NCBI GenBank assembly: GCA_012960925.1 | Contig: DUAG01000046.1 | Location: 1 to 64,000 of the forward strand | Length of the DNA stretch: 64,000 bases | Origin: Candidatus Manganitrophaceae bacterium | GTDB taxonomy: Bacteria; Nitrospirota; Nitrospiria; SBBL01; JAADHI01 | Reading direction: 5' to 3' | In this document: piece after piece, positions 18,644 through 28,400 of the stretch | How positions within the stretch are numbered: position 1 is the stretch's first letter | How the letters are laid out: each line of letters opens with the position of its first letter | Notes under the pieces: generated by a model | What the model was told of the DNA's origin: nothing | Seen by the model: only the letters and a program-made list of their open reading frames with translations | Database searches by the model: none | Translations under genes and position numbers: made by a program

Positions 18644-19398
18644 ATGCGGCTTAGTTCTCTCTCATCCCTCGGAGGCAAATTACTCCTCGCCAACAAGATC
18701 ATCCCGAAGCATCACTGGTAGTGTGAAGTCTTCGCCGGATCCGCCTGGATGCTCTTTAAAAAAGACCCGTCGAAGGTCGAGATCATCAACGACATCAACA
18801 TCGACCTCTTCACCCTCTACCGGGTCATAAAGAACCCTCTCGATGAGTTCATTCGATATTACAGGTGGATCATCAATACCAGGGAGGAATTCAAAAGATT
18901 CCTGGCGAAAAGCCCGAAACCCTAATCGACGTCCAGCGGGTCGCCAGGTTCTACTATCTATTGAGATCCGGATACGGAGCCAAGCTCACCGGCCAGACAT
19001 ACAACGTCAACACCACCCGGGGGCCGAACATCAACCTCCTCAGAATAGAAGAAGAACTCTCCGCCGCCCACATGAGACTGAGCACTGCCTACATAGAGAA
19101 CATGCCCTATGAGCGACTGATAAAAAGATTTGACAAAACGCACACCTTCTTCTATATAGATCCCCCATACTACGGCTACGAAAACGACTACGGGAAGGGC
19201 GTGTTCGAGAAGGAAGATTTCCCCCGATTAAACACCCTTTTAAGGGCCATTAAAGGCAAGTTTATAGTGTCCTTAAATGACACAAAAGAGACCCGAGACC
19301 TCTTCAAAGGCTTCAAAATAGAAAAAGCCACCACCACCTACAGCGTGGCCGCAAACAAGAAAAAGAAAGCCAACGAATTGTTGATTATGAATTGCTGA
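18644..19398 (+). pseudogene. D12-class DNA adenine methylase, broken
   Basis: Remnant of a Dam-like N6-adenine methyltransferase of about 250 residues. The SAM-binding motif is seen as EVFAGSAWMLF and the catalytic DPPY motif in FYIDPPYYGYEND. Reading starts at ATG with GGGAGG six bases upstream. Two lesions are visible: TAG at 18719-18721 after KHHW, and a one-base loss near 18915 (AAAAGCCCGAAACCC), after which the true frame continues as ETLIDVQRVARFYY. Codons here end in C far more than in the flanking genes, which suggests a foreign origin. No restriction enzyme gene is next to it. It is the only plus-strand gene among the first 22 kb. Confidence 0.85.
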
Positions 19399-19471
19399 CT
19401 TAAACGATAAAAAGGGAGACGTTTATGAGTTGCTGGCTTGCTCTAGAAACTAGGATGTTTTTTTATTAAAC

Positions 19472-19990
19472 TCATTGGAAGTTCAACATGCCGCCTTCTG
19501 ATTGGGTTAAGTCTATGGTAAGGTGGCCAATGCCTCCACCTCCTGGCCACCTTATTCCGTCGTCCTGGAGGATAAGGAATGGCTCTGGATAACCATTGAG
19601 ATGGAAGCGCCCCGTAACTCTTATGGTTTTCTTATTTACAAATCGAATATTCAACACTTCGTTCCCCTTGGCATCCCGTACGATTAAGGAGTGCCTGTCT
19701 GGTTGCAGAGGATTAAAAGCATTTTCCTGACTTATCTGGAACTCGTTGTTTATAATCCGAGCTATATGACGGTTCTGAAAATCGACTACTTCAGTTTTGA
19801 TCCTCATTAGATTGGCTTCGATGCCAATAGTCAGAAATGGCTTATTTTTATATAAAAGGACATGATTTTCTGAGTTGGCAGCAAGTACTCGTAAGTCATC
19901 GCCAAGGAGGAGTTGTATTGTGTTTTTGGGAACACCATCTGGCAATGGTGGTTCTGTTTCATTTGCTGGAACTAGAAAGCCTGAATACAC
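19472..19990 (-). CDS. Soluble half of a split membrane-anchored protein, function unknown
   Basis: A 172-residue open frame with no recognised domain. It is mostly beta-rich, with repeated I-x-N-x-x and the closing string RWPGGGGIGHLTIDL. It lies in the same frame as the 92-residue membrane ORF directly upstream; only TGA and one codon separate the TGA from the GTG used as start here. No ribosome site stands before that GTG. I therefore think both are parts of one former gene whose extracytoplasmic domain is cut off by TGA, rather than two genes. Readthrough is possible but unsupported. Confidence 0.65.
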   Translation of the reverse strand: MYSGFLVPANETEPPLPDGVPKNTIQLLLGDDLRVLAANSENHVLLYKNKPFLTIGIEANLMRIKTEVVDFQNRHIARIINNEFQISQENAFNPLQPDRHSLIVRDAKGNEVLNIRFVNKKTIRVTGRFHLNGYPEPFLILQDDGIRWPGGGGIGHLTIDLTQSEGGMLNFQ

Positions 19991-19993
19991 AGG

Positions 19994-20272
19994 TCATTTT
20001 TCTTCAACCTCGTGTTTTATTAAATCATTTCTGATGAAAAGAGCAACAATACTAACAAGAAGAACTCCTGACAGCCACCCCCAGAACAAGGCATTGTGAT
20101 GAGACTGCTTCGAATAATAAAAGTAGACTGACACTCCCGCGAAGAGAAAAAAGAAACCGACGGCTATATTCAACATCCAATCTGGAATCAATGATTGACC
20201 CAACAGGGATTGCTCCGGATATTTAGGAAAGGGTTCTTTCTCTAGGATTTTCGGTAGAGGTACCCCAAGCAT
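19994..20272 (-). CDS. Membrane half of a split protein, function unknown
   Basis: A 92-residue ORF with two hydrophobic segments (about 35-52 and 62-80) and a charged C-terminus KHEVEEK just before TGA. The N-terminal half probably anchors the domain encoded by the next ORF in the same frame (19472-19990). The upstream leader contains strong hairpins (20299-20362). No ribosome site is obvious. The whole unit would be a protein of about 267 residues without a family I recognise. Confidence 0.6.
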   Translation of the reverse strand: MLGVPLPKILEKEPFPKYPEQSLLGQSLIPDWMLNIAVGFFFLFAGVSVYFYYSKQSHHNALFWGWLSGVLLVSIVALFIRNDLIKHEVEEK

Positions 20273-20298
20273 TATAACTGAACTAGGCCTGTTGATAA

Positions 20299-20362
20299 AC
20301 CCCCTCTAAAGGGGGTAATGTTCCACGAAAGGGAGCAATCTACGGGGGTCTCTCCGTGGAAC
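20299..20362. repeat. Two successive inverted repeats in a non-coding stretch
   Basis: The first is ACCCCCT-CTAA-AGGGGGT (20299-20316). The second has arms GTTCCACG (20320-20327) and CGTGGAAC (20355-20362). On the minus strand the first hairpin is followed by TTTATC, so it resembles a terminator; with the second it could also be a leader structure for the gene at 20272. The 518 bases from 20273 to 20790 hold no gene I can support; they contain these repeats, the DnaA-box palindrome and an AT-rich tract. Confidence 0.6.
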
Positions 20363-20529
20363 ACTTTTCTCAAACTCAATGTCCGGCTACAACACACAAA
20401 GACCTGGTTTTTTCTTGACACAATATCTTGTATGGAAATGTGAAAGGTCACAATGATCATTATTTGGGCAAAGCGTTGATCGTCCCGCATGATAGGGCAA
20501 AAGCGATGGTTCCTGGGGCGATGTTCACA

Positions 20530-20556
20530 GTTTATCCACAGTAAATGTGGATAAAC
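20530..20556. promoter_or_regulatory. Palindrome of two perfect DnaA boxes beside an AT-rich tract
   Basis: GTTTATCCACA (20530-20540) and TGTGGATAAAC (20546-20556) are perfect inverted arms around GTAAA. Each arm contains TTATCCACA, the consensus DnaA box. The following bases to about 20625 are almost only A and T. This arrangement resembles part of a replication origin or a DnaA-titration or regulatory site. No dnaA, dnaN, parA or repA gene is nearby, and no further perfect box was seen. Confidence 0.6.
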
Positions 20557-20790
20557 AATTAAACATAAAAAGGAATCAATTAAGATATTTATATAAAAAT
20601 ATCAGATAGTTATAAATTTAAATGGACAAAAATTCCTCTCAACGCCCATTTTTGACCTTACTTTCTCAACAGCTCGATATAAATCAATGTGTTACAGCTT
20701 GAAAACGAGAAAGTCCTACGATTTATCCGATAATAATGGGAGGAAGGGTGGGGGAGAGCTGGTCTCCTCACCTGACGACGAGACTGTTTG

Positions 20791-22467
20791 TCACCGTCTG
20801 CGGTGACGGCCTGAGGTGTTTCCGTTTCGCCCCCGTTTCCCCTGCCTTTTTGTAAAAGTCGAAGGACGGGTATTTCGGGGAGATCGGCTGAGCGCGTGTG
20901 GTGCGGATGGGGCTGTTCGCTTTGTTGCAAGATGTTGAGCAGGGGGTGGTAAATGGCGAACTCTATGTTTTCCATTTGCTGTCCGGTTGTGGAGGATATC
21001 TTTCCGGTTATGGGAACCTCCTCGATGGGGCTTCCGTAAATGGAGAGAATTTCTTGACCCCCTCTGATGATTACGAATGTGAGGCCTTGCTTCTGTGTAT
21101 GGAGGTATACGACCTAATAGATAGTTTGTAGACCGACGCATAATATGCTTGTTCACAAGATGACTCTCAATAGGCCTCCTTCCTGACATTCTATGACGGA
21201 TAATATGTTCCCGGTCACGGAAGCCACCTTGGCGATGTCGAAGCGAAGGAAACGGTCGGACAAATGGTGTTGTAAACAAACCGGCAGTCCGGTCCACAGG
21301 ACGACGGATGACATGCCTGTTTTTCAGATGACGTCTTCTTAGATGATCTAAAAAATGGTGGCGAATGGACCGCGGCCTAAACGCAAAGCGGTGGCCGTTA
21401 AAAAAATGGATATTGATATGGATGCTATGAAGCGCAAAGAATCCACGCATGGTCGTGCCATGCCAGAGAAATCCGCCCGATACGGGAACCCAAGTGTAGT
21501 ATGGGGCAATGATATAAGGCGGAGGAGATAGATAGACCAGAGGTGGAACGACTACCGTACGCGGCGAGGCCGTCATTGCCTCGGCGTCGAGTTCAACGGG
21601 AATTGAAACGCCCGAGAGGACGGCCGCACTATCGAAGGCAAAAAGGGCTTCTTCGGGTGTGACCGCAATCCATCCCATTTGTGAGGCTGCGACCGCAAGT
21701 GTCCGAAGCCGCGATGTCAGCACAGGAGTCATGGCCGCGCTGTGTTCCCATTTTCCGAGGGGCGGCGCAACGCGAAGATCCGACAGGATTCGGGTCGCCT
21801 CTTCGTCTGTCAGATCCTTGCCCAGTCCCAGTTCCCGGGACAGGTGGACTGCAAACTTTCCCTGGGTGACAACATTCACATATGCGATACCCTGATCCGG
21901 GGGCAAGGCCTCCTGGACTTCAGCGTTGCGGTCAACAGGTATCGGGATACCCACCAGGGCGGCTGCAGAATCAAAGGCGTGGAGGGCCTGTTCAGGTGTC
22001 ACCGAAATCCATCCCTTTTGCGGGGCCATGATGGTTGTCGCCCGAAGCCGGGAGGTGATCTCCGGAGTCATGGGCGCGTCGAGGTCCCAACCGCCGAAGG
22101 GTGGAATGATGGGGATATTTGACAGGATTCGGGCCGCTGCTTCAGGTGTCTGGCCCCCGCTGTAGCCGAGTTCTCTCACCAGAAGAACCGAAAATTCTCC
22201 TTGGGAGACAAGGGTTGTCGGAATGCCAGAGTTTTGCCCCGGCCCCTCTTCCATCACACGGGTCTCGGACGGTTCTTGTCTTGAAGATTGGGCTATAAAG
22301 ACCCTCGTCTGAACCCCATCGGGTGCCGAATTTGGATTGTCGCTGAAAGTTGTGACTCCGGCTTCATCTTTCCATGTGTATACCGTCGAATCTGCAAGAC
22401 CGGAGGTCAGCATAAAGATGGTGATCAATTGGACAGCAACCAACCCGAACCGGAGAGACAAACCCAT
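20791..22467 (-). CDS. DUF4124 secreted protein with duplicated domain and His/Arg-rich tail
   Basis: A 558-residue exported protein of unknown function. After a signal peptide (1-25) comes a DUF4124 segment, YTWKDEAGVTTFSDNP (30-45). Two tandem copies of one domain of about 94 residues follow (87-180 and 200-294), sharing RELG, ATRILS/AARILS, MTP, GWI-VTPE-AL-AFDSAA and IPV. A Pro/Tyr-rich linker (about 300-345) leads to a very basic tail rich in His, Arg and Asn up to the end. The tail could bind nucleic acid, polyanions or metal, or could be a degenerate or shifted frame. GGAGG stands just before the ATG. It has no evident operon partner. Confidence 0.75.
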   Translation of the reverse strand: MGLSLRFGLVAVQLITIFMLTSGLADSTVYTWKDEAGVTTFSDNPNSAPDGVQTRVFIAQSSRQEPSETRVMEEGPGQNSGIPTTLVSQGEFSVLLVRELGYSGGQTPEAAARILSNIPIIPPFGGWDLDAPMTPEITSRLRATTIMAPQKGWISVTPEQALHAFDSAAALVGIPIPVDRNAEVQEALPPDQGIAYVNVVTQGKFAVHLSRELGLGKDLTDEEATRILSDLRVAPPLGKWEHSAAMTPVLTSRLRTLAVAASQMGWIAVTPEEALFAFDSAAVLSGVSIPVELDAEAMTASPRTVVVPPLVYLSPPPYIIAPYYTWVPVSGGFLWHGTTMRGFFALHSIHINIHFFNGHRFAFRPRSIRHHFLDHLRRRHLKNRHVIRRPVDRTAGLFTTPFVRPFPSLRHRQGGFRDREHIIRHRMSGRRPIESHLVNKHIMRRSTNYLLGRIPPYTEARPHIRNHQRGSRNSLHLRKPHRGGSHNRKDILHNRTANGKHRVRHLPPPAQHLATKRTAPSAPHALSRSPRNTRPSTFTKRQGKRGRNGNTSGRHRRR

Positions 22468-22545
22468 TACACCCTCCCTGCAACCACCTGGAGAATAAAG
22501 AATACCCTAATTATCATAGTACAATCGTGTTTGATTTCCAACCGA

Positions 22546-22648
22546 GGGAGGGTCAGCCTTGATTCGACTATGAATCTGATAGTATATTTATCCGTCGAAG
22601 CAATAACAGCTTTCCTAATATCCTCAGCTTTGATATGCTGACCCTCCC
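22546..22648. repeat. 103-bp segment bounded by 12-bp perfect inverted repeats
   Basis: GGGAGGGTCAGC (22546-22557) is repeated inverted as GCTGACCCTCCC (22637-22648). The inside is AT-rich and I see no gene in it. It lies between the divergent DUF4124 and methyltransferase genes, so it could be a regulatory hairpin or a small mobile remnant. Confidence 0.45.
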
Positions 22649-22725
22649 CAATCATGAAGCTTTTAATCTGAACAACGCGTGTTTTAAAGGAATCTTTTAT
22701 CAAAAGAAGAAGAGCGTGAATCAGG

Positions 22726-23355
22726 ATGCTCACTAAAACCGAGATGCTTTCTTATGGGGTGCGCGCTTTGCGGTCACCTCACCCTGAAATAAGGAAACTC
22801 AAGCGGCATTACCCCTCATCTGTGCATGGAAATAAAATCTGGGCCTCCAGTTGGTTGCTGATGGATTATTTCAAGCGTAGGGGATTGGCTCAAGGCGCGC
22901 GCGTGATGGAGCTGGGCTGTGGATGGGGTTTGACGGGGATATATTGTGCCAAAAACCATGGCGCGATTGTCACGGGAGTCGATACGGACCCGGATGTTTT
23001 TCCTTATTTACAAATGCATGCGGATCTGAATAAAGTGAAGATCACGACCCTAATAAAACCGTTTGAAAAGCTGAAGACGGAAGAACTCATGAATGTCGAT
23101 GTCTTGATCGGCGCAGATATCTGTTTTTGGAAAAGTATGGTTGATGCGCTAACAAAATCACTTCGGCGCGCGATTAGGTCAGAGGTTCCCCTGATACTGA
23201 TTGCCGATCCCGGACGAGAACCCTTTGAAAAAATGGGCGAGACCTTTATCAAAAGTCAAAAAGGAGAAGTGTTGGATTGGAGCGTAAAGCGTCCGCGGGA
23301 GATACAGGGACAAATTCTAAAGATCGGAAAGTGGGAAAGGAGGTCAGATAAATGA
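22726..23355 (+). CDS. Class I SAM-dependent methyltransferase
   Basis: A 209-residue soluble methyltransferase. Motif I is VMELGCGWGLTGIYCA (about 64-79), motif II ends in VTGVDTDP, and VDVLIGADICFW is the motif IV region. The arrangement recalls the PrmA/METTL21-like protein lysine methyltransferases, but the substrate cannot be told. It is the first gene of an operon and overlaps the small symporter subunit by ATGA. Confidence 0.82.
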   Translation: MLTKTEMLSYGVRALRSPHPEIRKLKRHYPSSVHGNKIWASSWLLMDYFKRRGLAQGARVMELGCGWGLTGIYCAKNHGAIVTGVDTDPDVFPYLQMHADLNKVKITTLIKPFEKLKTEELMNVDVLIGADICFWKSMVDALTKSLRRAIRSEVPLILIADPGREPFEKMGETFIKSQKGEVLDWSVKRPREIQGQILKIGKWERRSDK

Positions 23356-23633
23356 GCAAAGCCCTGCGTCATCATCGATCTTCCTACTGGAGGAAAAATC
23401 TCCAGTACCTGAGTATCTTGTTGACGATCTGGTTCGTCGTGGCTTACGGCTTCGGCATTCTTTTTGTTGATGACCTGGATACGATTCGAATCGGGGGCTT
23501 TCAACTCGGTTTCTGGTTTGCGCAACAGGGGGCCATTTATGTCTTTGTCTTCTTGATTTTTGTGTATGTCCGGCTGATGAAGCGTCTCGACAAGGCATAC
23601 GCTCTTGGCGAGAGGGACGCTAAGGCCTCATGA
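23352..23633 (+). CDS. Sodium/solute symporter small subunit (DUF4212)
   Basis: A 93-residue inner-membrane protein with two transmembrane helices (about 20-42 and 56-75). It matches the DUF4212 family, which always accompanies a large sodium:solute symporter of the ActP-like type. Typical features are the YWRKNLQYL start and FWFAQQGAIYVFVFLIFVY. It overlaps the genes on both sides by ATGA. The substrate is probably a short carboxylate such as acetate, by analogy only. Confidence 0.92.
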   Translation: MSKALRHHRSSYWRKNLQYLSILLTIWFVVAYGFGILFVDDLDTIRIGGFQLGFWFAQQGAIYVFVFLIFVYVRLMKRLDKAYALGERDAKAS

Positions 23634-25301
23634 GTGTTCAAGTCTGGACCTACATCATGGTGGGGACTTCCTTCGCCCTGTACATCGGCATTGCCATCTG
23701 GGCCAGGGCGAAGTCCAGAAGTGATTTCTACGTGGCCGGAAGTGATGTGCCGCCGGTCATCAACGGCATGGCCACTGCTGCGGATTGGATGAGTGCCGCC
23801 TCTTTTATCTCGATGGCCGGTTTGATTTCATTTATGGGACGGGTCGGTCTATCTGATGGGTTGGACGGGGGGATATGTCTTGCTCGCCCTTTTACTCGCC
23901 CCCTACCTTCGCAAGTTTGGAAAATTTACGGTCCCCGATTTTGTCGGAGACCGTTATTATTCGCAGACGGCCCGGTTTGTCGCCATCATTTGTGCCATCT
24001 TTATTTCTTTCACCTATGTGGCCGGACAGATGCGCGGCGTCGGCATTGTCTTTTCGAGATTTTTAAACGTGAATATTACCGCGGGCGTCCTGATCGGAAT
24101 GGGTATCGTTTTCTTCTACGCCGTCCTGGGCGGCATGAAAGGGATCACCTATACACAGGTCGCACAATATTGTGTCCTGATCTTTGCCTATCTTGTGCCC
24201 GCTATTTTTATTTCCCTCATGATGACCGGCCATGTGATCCCTCAGTTTGGGTTTGGCGGAACCCTTGCGGATGGCTCCGGGGTTTATCTGCTGGACCGCC
24301 TCAACGGCTTGAGTCAGGAACTCGGGTTTCTAACTTACACCGAGGGGCACAAATCCACGATTGATATTTTTTTCATCACAGCGGCCCTCATGGCCGGCAC
24401 CGCCGGGTTGCCTCATGTCATCGTCCGATTCTACACCGTCCCCAAGGTTGCCGCGGCACGTAGCTCGGCAGGGTGGGCCTTGCTCTTCATTGCCCTCCTG
24501 TATACCACGGCGCCCGCGGTTGCCGCCTTTGCGCGTGTAAACTTGCTGACGACGATTTCGGATGCAGAATACAAGGAAGTTCCGGAATGGTTCAAAAACT
24601 GGGAAAAGACGGGCCTGATCAAATTTGAAGACAAGAACAATGACGGACGGATTCAATACCGTGGGCCGAATTCGGACATCGAAAATGAACTGACCATTGA
24701 TCGTGACATCATGGTGCTTGCAAACCCGGAAATTGCCCGACTTCCCAACTGGGTGATCGGCCTGGTTGCCGCGGGCGGCCTCGCGGCAGCGCTTTCAACG
24801 GCGGCAGGTCTGCTCCTTGTTATCTCCACATCCATTGCACACGACCTCCTCAAAAAAGGACTGATGCCCGACATCGATCCTAAAAAAGAGTTGCTGGCGG
24901 CGCGAATCTCGGCGGGGTTCGCTGTTTGTATTGCAGGTTATTTTGGTCTCCATCCGCCCGGTTTTGTGGCCCAGGTGGTTGCCTTCGCCTTTGGATTGGC
25001 GGCGGCCTCCTTCTTTCCCGCAATCATCATGGGGATCTTTTCGAAAAGGATGAACAAGTACGGCGCGATCAGCGGGATGATCTCCGGTCTGGTCTTCACG
25101 GCGTCTTACATCATATATTTTAAATTTATGCATCCGGAGCTGAATACACCAACTTACTGGTGGTTCGGCATCTCACCCGAAGGCATCGGCACCGTCGGCA
25201 TGATGTTGAACTTTCTTGTCGCGAATATCATCTCCTCCAAAACCGCACCTCCTCCGCCTGAGATCCAGGATCTCGTCGAGCGGATACGAATCCCGGAATA
25301 A
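23630..25301 (+). pseudogene. Sodium/solute symporter large subunit, frameshifted
   Basis: An ActP-like member of the sodium:solute symporter family, about 555 residues if repaired, with some 13 membrane helices. The first frame runs to SMAGLISFMGR (about residue 70). The rest continues in another frame from VYLMGWTGGYVLLALLLAPY to the end at 25301. At the junction (about 23839-23844) the sequence reads GGGACGGGTCGG; related proteins have MGRDGSVYLM, which would need a second ACGGG, so loss of one 5-base tandem copy explains the shift. Whether this is a real mutation or an assembly error cannot be decided. It follows DUF4212 by an ATGA overlap, so without repair the transporter is inactive. 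Confidence 0.88.
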
Positions 25302-25492
25302 ATATAAGGGATTTTTCCTTGGGATAGAAACTCAGGAAAAACAGACCCACAATGTCCAGAGAGAAAAAGGTTTCGGAATACAGGGTAGACGCGGGCCGAC
25401 TCTGCCTGTTTCGAGATATCCCGAATTTTGCTTTTTATGGTTAAAAATTAAATTTATGCCCGTTAAGATGGGGTTCTCTTCAGGGAGCCTCC

Positions 25493-28400
25493 ATGGGGAA
25501 ATTGAAACCTTTTTTAAATACGAGTAAAGAGCCAGTTTCAAAATCCATCCCACTCCTGACCCAACATCGTCTGGCCTATCTCTCGGTATTTTCGATCGTG
25601 GTTGTTGGTTTCTTATTGTCATCGATCGCTTTTTTAGTTATTCAAAGCCATTAGACGGAGTGGATCAGCGAGGAATTTCACCGTGTCTCCGAAGCGCGGA
25701 TGTCCCTTATTAAAGAGGCATTTGGCCACTCTATAGAGTCCGTCGAATCCCTCAAGGCCTTCTATGCAGCTTCTCAAGAGGTTACGAGGGAGGAGTTCAG
25801 CATTTTTTCTAAAAACATGTTATTGGATCATGAGAATATTCAGGCGCTCGAATAGATTCCCCTTGTCACCGCGGACAAACGAAAAGACTTCGAAACAGAG
25901 GCGAAAGAGATCTTTCCTGATTTTAAATTTTGGGAATTGGGAGTGGATGGAAAAATTTCTGAGGAGAGAGAAAAAGATCACTATTTCCCAGTCTATTATG
26001 TCGAACCCTACCGGGGGAACGAAGCAGTCTTAGGTTTTGATTTTGCATCGGATCAAGAAAGAGGAGAAACTTTGGAGAGATCATGGAAGTCTGGTGAGGT
26101 CAGGTCAAGTGGACTGATCCGGCTTGTGCAGGAAAAAGGGCATAAGAAGGCGATCCTGATCGTCGCCCCCGTCTATCAAAAAGGCATCTCCATTGAAACT
26201 GTGGCAGACCGAAAAGAGAATTTACGGGGCTTTGTCCTTTCTGCACATCGAGTCGGAGCCATGGTGGAGGGAGCACTCGACCTTCTCCCTCAGGTGCCCT
26301 TAGAGATCCGGGTTGAGGATATGACGACCACCTCGGAGGGGGATTTCAATCAGGTTTAGCCCTTCAATAGTTCTGAAAGTGACCAAGGCCAAGTCCAGGG
26401 AGGCCGGGAAAGGCCTGACCTGAGCTCTGAAAAGCGCTTCTCAGTCGCGGGCCGTGAGTGGCGGATTGTTTCTAAGGGAACCTCAGCTGATTTTAGCAAG
26501 AGGCTGAAATGGGGGGAAATGGCATTTTCCGTCGGTATATCTTTCTTTACCGTCTTCCTTGTGTCCTACTTGCACTTTGTAACCCGAAAAAAAGAAGAAC
26601 TGACACAGGCTTCTGTTTTTTTGCAGGCTGAGATCAACGAACGGAAAGAGACGGAAACACGGCTTACTTTTGCCCTTGATGCAAGTATTAGCGGGGCATG
26701 GGATTGGAACGTTGTTACCGGAGAAGTTGTTTTCAGCCCGAGGTGGTTCCAAATGCTTGAATATGAACCGGATGAGCTTGAGATGAATATCAGCACATGG
26801 GGACAGCTTATGCATCCGGATGACAAGACAGTGGCACATGAAAAACTGGAGGACCACCTGGAAGGAAAAACCGACCTGTACGAATGCCAATTGAGGCTTC
26901 ATGCAAAATCAGGTCGATATCTCTGGAGTTCTTATCGTGGGAAAGTGATTGCCCGGGATCCTGAGGGGAAACCGCTTAGAATGGTCTGCATCGATACCGA
27001 TATTTCTATGAGAAAAGAGAAAGAGGATATTCATCGTGCCTCTGAGGAAAGATACCAGACCATCTTTAACGCCTCCCATGATGCCATTTTTTGATTGATC
27101 CAGAACAAGATGAGATCCTTGAGGTCAATTCCGTTGCTTGTAAAATGCTCGGGTTTACCCGGGAGCAACTGTTGTCCCTGCGTTGCTCAGATATCCATCC
27201 GAACGATATTGATGAATTAAAAACACTCACCAGGTCTGTCCTTGAAAAGGGAGGCGGATTAAGTGACGAGTTCCACTGTCGAACCAAGGAGGGCTCTTTC
27301 ATCCCGGTAGAGATTTCTGCCGCCTCGATCATCATGAAGGGAAGGGCCTGCATCATGGCAGTGGTTCGGGACATCACGGAACGGAAAAAGTCAGAAGAAA
27401 GTTCGCGACTGGCCGGCATCGTGTTTAGAAGTGCGGCCGAAGCGATTATGATCACCGACGCCGACGAAAAGATCATCTCAATCAATCCCGCCTTCATAGA
27501 GATCACCGGTTTTTCGGAAGAAGAGATTGTTGGACAGACTCCCAGAATGTTCCATTCCGGCAGGCATGACAGGGCATTTTATCAGGAGTTGTGGAACATT
27601 CTCATTGCCACAGGTCAGTGGAAGGGAGAAATCTGGGACAAAAAAAAGGACGGAACGATCTACCCGAAATGGCTCTCGATTATTGCTGTCAGGAACAAGA
27701 CGGGCGAAATTGGCCAATACATCAGCCTCTTTAGTGATATTACAGAACGGAAGGAAATGGAGCAACAGATTTTTCAGAACCAGAAACTCGAAAACATCGG
27801 CCAACTGGCCGGTGGAGTCGCCCATGAATTCAACAATCTGATGACACCCATTATTGGATATGTCGATATTGTTTTGGAGCAGACTTCCCATCAGCCGGAG
27901 ATTCAGGAGTCGCTCCTCATGATTAAGAAGGCGGGGCGGCGTGCCTCCGCACTGACGAAAGAGCTTCTATCCTTTAGTAAAAAAACCAGGTCAACCTCCA
28001 GACGCAAGCCCTCTTCACTCTTGCAGAAGAGGTAAGGAATCTGCTCCAGCAGACCATAGATCGCCGAATCAAGCTTACCCTGGAGTCCGTGGATCGTTCA
28101 TGGCTTGTTCTAATTGACTCAGACTAAATACATCAGGTCATCATGAACCTTTGTATTAATGCGCGAGACGCCTTGGAAGAGAAGCTGAGCGAGGAGCGGG
28201 ATTGGCAACCTGAAATCAAAATAAAGATAAGAAATGTTTGTCTTGATGCGACCTTTTGCAAATCTCACCTCGAGGCAAAAGCCGGTGATTATGTTTGTAT
28301 GGCTGTTTTCGATAATGGGTCGGGTATCGATGAAATGAATGTGCCTCACCTCTTTGAACCCTTCTTCACAACCAAGGAGATCGGCTCTGGAACAGGTCTG

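Noticed and set aside
20272-20490. A 72-residue minus-strand ORF across the hairpins
   Set aside because: No ribosome site or domain, and its codons follow the palindromes.
20530-20556. Calling this the chromosomal origin oriC
   Set aside because: Only two boxes, no replication genes, and no sign of a skew change in the few blocks counted.
22467-22733. An 88-residue minus-strand ORF whose stop overlaps the DUF4124 start as TAATG
   Set aside because: GTG start without a ribosome site, no recognisable domain, and it covers the inverted repeats; the overlap is probably chance.
18644-28127. Reassignment of TAG to an amino acid, because several interrupted genes carry TAG
   Set aside because: lysC and alaC end in TAG at the normal length, and TAA, TGA and frameshifts also occur among the broken genes.
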